The position numbers and the translations under genes are program-made. A stretch of DNA of 64,000 nt, from NCBI RefSeq assembly GCF_905171775.1, contig NC_053492.1, positions 295,841,934-295,905,933 of the forward strand. Reading direction: 5' to 3'. Source of the DNA: Rana temporaria (lineage: Eukaryota; Chordata; Amphibia; Anura; Ranidae). This document shows positions 60,667 through 64,000 of the stretch, piece by piece. How positions within the stretch are numbered: the stretch's first letter is position 1; each line of letters opens with the position of its first letter. Below the pieces are notes generated by a model that saw nothing but the letters and a program-made list of their open reading frames with translations, did not search any database and was not told the DNA's origin.

Positions 60667-61339
60667 TTAACCACTTGCTTACTGGGCACTTAAACCACCT
60701 TCGTTCCCGGAGCAATTTTCAGCTTTCAGCGCTCTCACACTTTGAATGTTAATTACTCAGTCATACAACATTGTATCCAAATGAATTTTTTGTCCATTTT
60801 TTCATACAAACAGAGCTTTCTTTTGGTGGTATTTGATCACCTCTGGACTTCTTATTTTTTGCGCTATAAATGAAAAAAGGCGAACATTTTTGAAAAAAAA
60901 TGAATTTTTCTTAGTTTATGCGATACAATTTAGCAAAATATTAATTTTTCTTCATACATTTTGGCCACAATTTATACTGCTACATGTCTTTGGTAAAAAT
61001 AACCCAAATTAGTGGATATTATTTGCTCTTTGTGAAAGTTAGAGAGTCTACAAGCTATGGTGCAAATCATAAAAAAATTATCACACCTGTTGTACCGGTG
61101 CCTATCTCATTTCTTGGGGCCCTGAACACGCCAGGAAAGTACAAATACCCCCCAAATGACCCCTTTTTAGAAAGTAGACATTCCAAGGTATTTAGTAAGA
61201 TGCATGATGAGGTTTTTGATGTTGTAATTTTTTCCCACAATTCTTTGCAAAATTAATATTTTTTTTATTTTTTTTCCCCCTCACAAAATTGTCATTGTAA
61301 TAGGTTATTTCTCTCACATGGCATGTGTATACCACAAAT

Positions 61340-62300
61340 GACACCCGAAAATACATTCTGCTACTCCTCCTGAGTATGGCGATACCACATGTGTGGGACT
61401 TTTTCACAGCTTGGCCACATACAGAGCCCCAATATGCAGGGAGCACCATCAGGTGTTCTAGGAGCATAAATTACACATCTAACTGGTTGACTACCTATTA
61501 CACTTTTGAAGGCCCTGGAGCACCTGGACAATGGATATGCCCACAAAGTGACCCCATTTTGGAAAGCTAACACCCCAACGTATAATCTATGAGGCATAAT
61601 GAGTCTTTTGAACGATTCATTTTTTTCCAAACGTTTTTGGAAAATGTGGAAAAAAAATGAAATCGCAATTTTTTTATGCAAAGTTGTCCATTTATAAGAT
61701 ATTGCCAACACATAGCCTGTACATAGCAAAAATTACACCCCAAAATACATTCTGCTACTCCTCCTGAGTATGGCGATACCACATGTGTGGGACTTTTTCA
61801 CAGCCTGGCCACATACAGAGCCCTAAAATGCAGGGAGCACCATCAGGTATTCTAGGAGCATAAATTACACATCTAACTTGTTGACTACCTATTACACTTT
61901 TGAAGGCCCTGGAGCACCTGGACAATGGAAATGCCCACAAAGTGACCCCATTTTGGAAAGCTAACACCCCAACGTATAATCTATGAGGCATAATGAGTCT
62001 TTTGAACGATTCATTTTTTTCCAAACGTTTTTGGAAAATGTGGAAAAAAAATGAAAACGCAATTTTTTTATGCAAAGTTGTCCATTTATAAGATATTGCC
62101 AACACATAGCCTGTACATAGCAAAAATTACACCCCAAAATACATTCTGCTACTCCTCCTGAGTATGGCGATACCACATGTGTGGGACTTTTTCACAGCCT
62201 GACCACATACAGAGGCCCAACATGCAAGGAACACCAACAGGTGTTCTAGGGACACATTGCATGCACATGACAAGAATTACACCCCAAAATACATTATGCT
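61340..62300. repeat. Tandem repeat, 394-bp unit, about 2.4 copies
   Basis: ATACATTCTG starts at 61351, 61745 and 62139, exactly 394 apart. A shortened fourth start is near 62289 (ATACATTATG). The first two units are nearly identical. Located inside the piggyBac element on the 3' side of the transposase gene. Confidence 0.95.
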
Positions 62301-62689
62301 AAGCAAAGGGTAAACAAAAAAATGTACCTGTGGTTTTAGTAGCGCAGTTGTCCACGGGACGATAGCACTGGTCCAGGCAGCAGGCAGGGACTTGGTCAGC
62401 AAAAGAAAATGCAATTGTCCAGGCAACAGGCATGATGGCATAGGTCCTACAGGCAGCAGGCAGAAGTAGGGCCTCGTTCAGGACAGAATGGGGACAGGGG
62501 TAGAGGCTTCTCCCACCCAAATCTCTTTGAAGCCTCCGGGCAACCAGACCCTAATCTAGAATGAGAAAACAAACAATAGTTTTCTTCATCCAGAAAAACA
62601 ATTCTGGAGCCCCTCACATGTGAGACCCCTGTGCTATGAATCCCACTAGTCCACTGGCAGGGTAAAAGATCAGTTCAAGAGGCAGGCAA

Positions 62690-62935
62690 AAAGAATGGTA
62701 AAACAGTCCAAGGTCAGTTCCAGATCAGGCAGAGGTATAAACAGAATCGGTAGGCATAAGCGTGGTCAAATAACAGTCCAGGGTCAGTTCCATATCAGGC
62801 AGAGGTATAAACAGAATCGGTAGGCATAAGCGTGGTCAAATAACAGTCCAGGGTCAGTTCCAGATCAGGCAGAGGTATAAACAAAATCGGTAGGCAGAAT
62901 CGTGGTCAAATAACAAGCCAGGGTCATAAGCAGAA
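62690..62935. repeat. Tandem repeat, 70-bp unit, about 3.3 copies
   Basis: TCCA(A/G)GGTCAGTTCCA starts at 62707, 62777 and 62847. Units include GCAGAGGTATAAACAGAATC and CATAAGCGTGGTCAAATAAC. Confidence 0.95.
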
Positions 62936-62970
62936 GTATAAGGGGTGTGAAGGTAAATGGCAGGAAGGGA

Positions 62971-64000
62971 CTAATAATTTAGTGAGGAATGGTAAATGCG
63001 GAAACAGTCAACTATGCAGAGGTCTGGTTGGGAAGGGCATTGGGCACAATAATAAGTGGTGTCTCTTCTCACTCCTCCTTTGGAGCACACCCGGCATTTC
63101 TTTTGGCGTTTTTGGCCTGTTGGTCTGGGAGGGACTCTATCTGGGAAGTGGCGCTCGTGAAGTCGGTTAACCACATTGGATCGAATGGTTGCTGGTGGGT
63201 TGCTGGGGTATAAAAGGGCAGTGGTGACTTCCTCCTGGTAATAAAGGTAGGATTTGGGTCTTGGAGTGGATTTCCAATATAATACATAATAGTTGTACAT
63301 GGCCAAATTGAATAAGTAAATAGAAACTTTCTTGTACCACTGGTAAGATCTTCTCATGGAAAGGTACGGTTCCAGCATCTGGTCGTTCAAGTCGACACCC
63401 CCCATGAACTTATTGTAATCTTGAATACATTTCGGTTTCCGGATTTGCCCATTCCTCCTCCTGATCGTAACAAATGTGTTTTTGTGGATGGTAGAAAGAA
63501 CGTACACATCCCTTTTGTCCCTCCATTTCACGGCCAGAACTTCCTCATTGCGTACACTCGCCGTCTCCCCTTTTTTTAATTTTTTAGTGACAAGGCTTTG
63601 AGGAAAGCCCTTCCAGTTCGACCGTACGGTGCCGCATGCTGGTGTCTTTTTTCTATACAGGTTTCGGAACAGGGGCAAACTTGTGTAGAAATTGTCCACA
63701 TACAGATGGTATCCTTTCTCCATTAGTGGGTTTAGGAGTTGCCAAACAATTTTCCTGCTGGTCCCAATGTAGTCTTGACAATTAGGGGGGGTGTAGCTGG
63801 CTGTCCTTTCCTTCATATACGTTGAAGGCATACGTATATCCGGTGGCTCGGTCGCATAATTTATAGAGCTTCACCCCATAGCGGGCCCTTTTGGAGGGAA
63901 TAAATTGCTTTATACCGAGCCTGCCAGAAAACTTTACAAGTGACTCGTCAACACATATGTTTTGGTCCGGGGTAAACAACTGGGGGAAAATTTGGGAAAA
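62971..64000 (-). pseudogene. piggyBac transposase (PGBD4-like), one frameshift, N-terminus outside window
   Basis: Cuts and pastes the element at TTAA. Two overlapping frames, 64000-63782 and 63831-62971, together cover the catalytic core and C-terminus. The first catalytic Asp is in CVDESLVKFSGR, the second in LYVDNFYTS (residue 46 of the downstream frame), and the third and an accessory Asp in GGVDLNDQ (residues 147 and 150). The C-terminus has the cysteine-rich finger CRVCSKGGVRR with CAQC and CIVDCFRIYH. Frames change at a run of seven C on the coding strand (63785-63791), so a single-base length change, biological or technical, explains the break. Apart from that no stop is seen over about 340 codons. 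Neither host domestication nor current activity can be judged without the N-terminus. Confidence 0.85.

Larger units (their letters stand above)
60671..64000 (-). mobile_element. Large piggyBac element, extends past the window
   Basis: Terminus CCACTTGCTTACTGGGCA just after TTAA (60667-60670), matching the first bases of the 906-bp element at 30230. Inside are a 394-bp tandem repeat, a 70-bp tandem repeat and the 3' two-thirds of a transposase gene on the minus strand. The other terminus lies right of the window. Confidence 0.8.

Noticed and set aside
26166..64000. Neighbouring gene AHI1, which lies next to MYB in other vertebrates
   Set aside because: No exon with WD40, SH3 or Jouberin-like sequence was recognised. 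The gene, if syntenic, is outside the window or too diverged to see by eye.
1..64000. tRNA, rRNA or snRNA genes
   Set aside because: No A/B box pairs with a foldable cloverleaf or snRNA core motif were recognised by eye. A tRNAscan-SE or Infernal run would be decisive.

Overview
The window is vertebrate genomic DNA, and a frog (anuran) is the best fit. The reasons are a c-Myb gene with conserved intron-exon structure but amphibian-like divergence outside the DNA-binding domain, very high transposon density dominated by short inverted-repeat DNA elements, and hAT, Tc1, piggyBac, CR1 and Penelope-like remnants. The species assignment is inference; no database was consulted.

Bases 1 to about 26.2 kb hold MYB on the + strand. 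Fifteen coding exons are visible, equivalent to mammalian exons 2-9, 9A and 10-15, all with AG/GT borders and matching phases. Exon 1, with the start codon and promoter, lies upstream of the window. The exons give 718 residues; adding the roughly eight residues expected from exon 1 makes about 726. All three Myb repeats, the KIX-binding helix, two SUMO consensus sites and the EVES motif are present. The 3' UTR carries four miR-150 seed matches and one miR-15/16 seed match. A stem-loop plus poly(T) sits about 80 bases before exon 2 and resembles the known MYB intron-1 attenuator. The introns hold two old tandem arrays and many nested DNA transposons.

From about 26.2 kb to the end no host gene was recognised. 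The region is intergenic and made of repeats: a series of 3-bp (TNA) target-duplication elements; a piggyBac-type miniature element (30.2-31.1 kb); a palindromic Tc1 derivative (32.9-33.6 kb); a decayed 5-kb hAT element with its own CCAAT/TATA promoter, a 95-bp tandem array and a BED-finger transposase pseudogene (36.7-42.0 kb); a CR1 fragment; a decayed Tc1; a near-intact DD37E-type Tc1/mariner whose first catalytic Asp is Ala (46.9-48.5 kb); a 1.2-kb direct segmental duplication (44.4-45.5 kb and 50.0-52.4 kb); a Penelope-like reverse transcriptase remnant; a CR1 reverse transcriptase remnant; and a large piggyBac element (60.7 kb to the end) with a transposase broken only by one homopolymer frameshift.

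The most unusual signal is in the TNA-duplication elements. They share an outer terminus (GGCC...GTACACACGA) and, in several, a core with a TATAAAG box, but each subfamily is filled with its own short word repeated in both orientations. Two elements join arms of different word families. In one trio the hairpins stay self-complementary although their sequence changes between copies.
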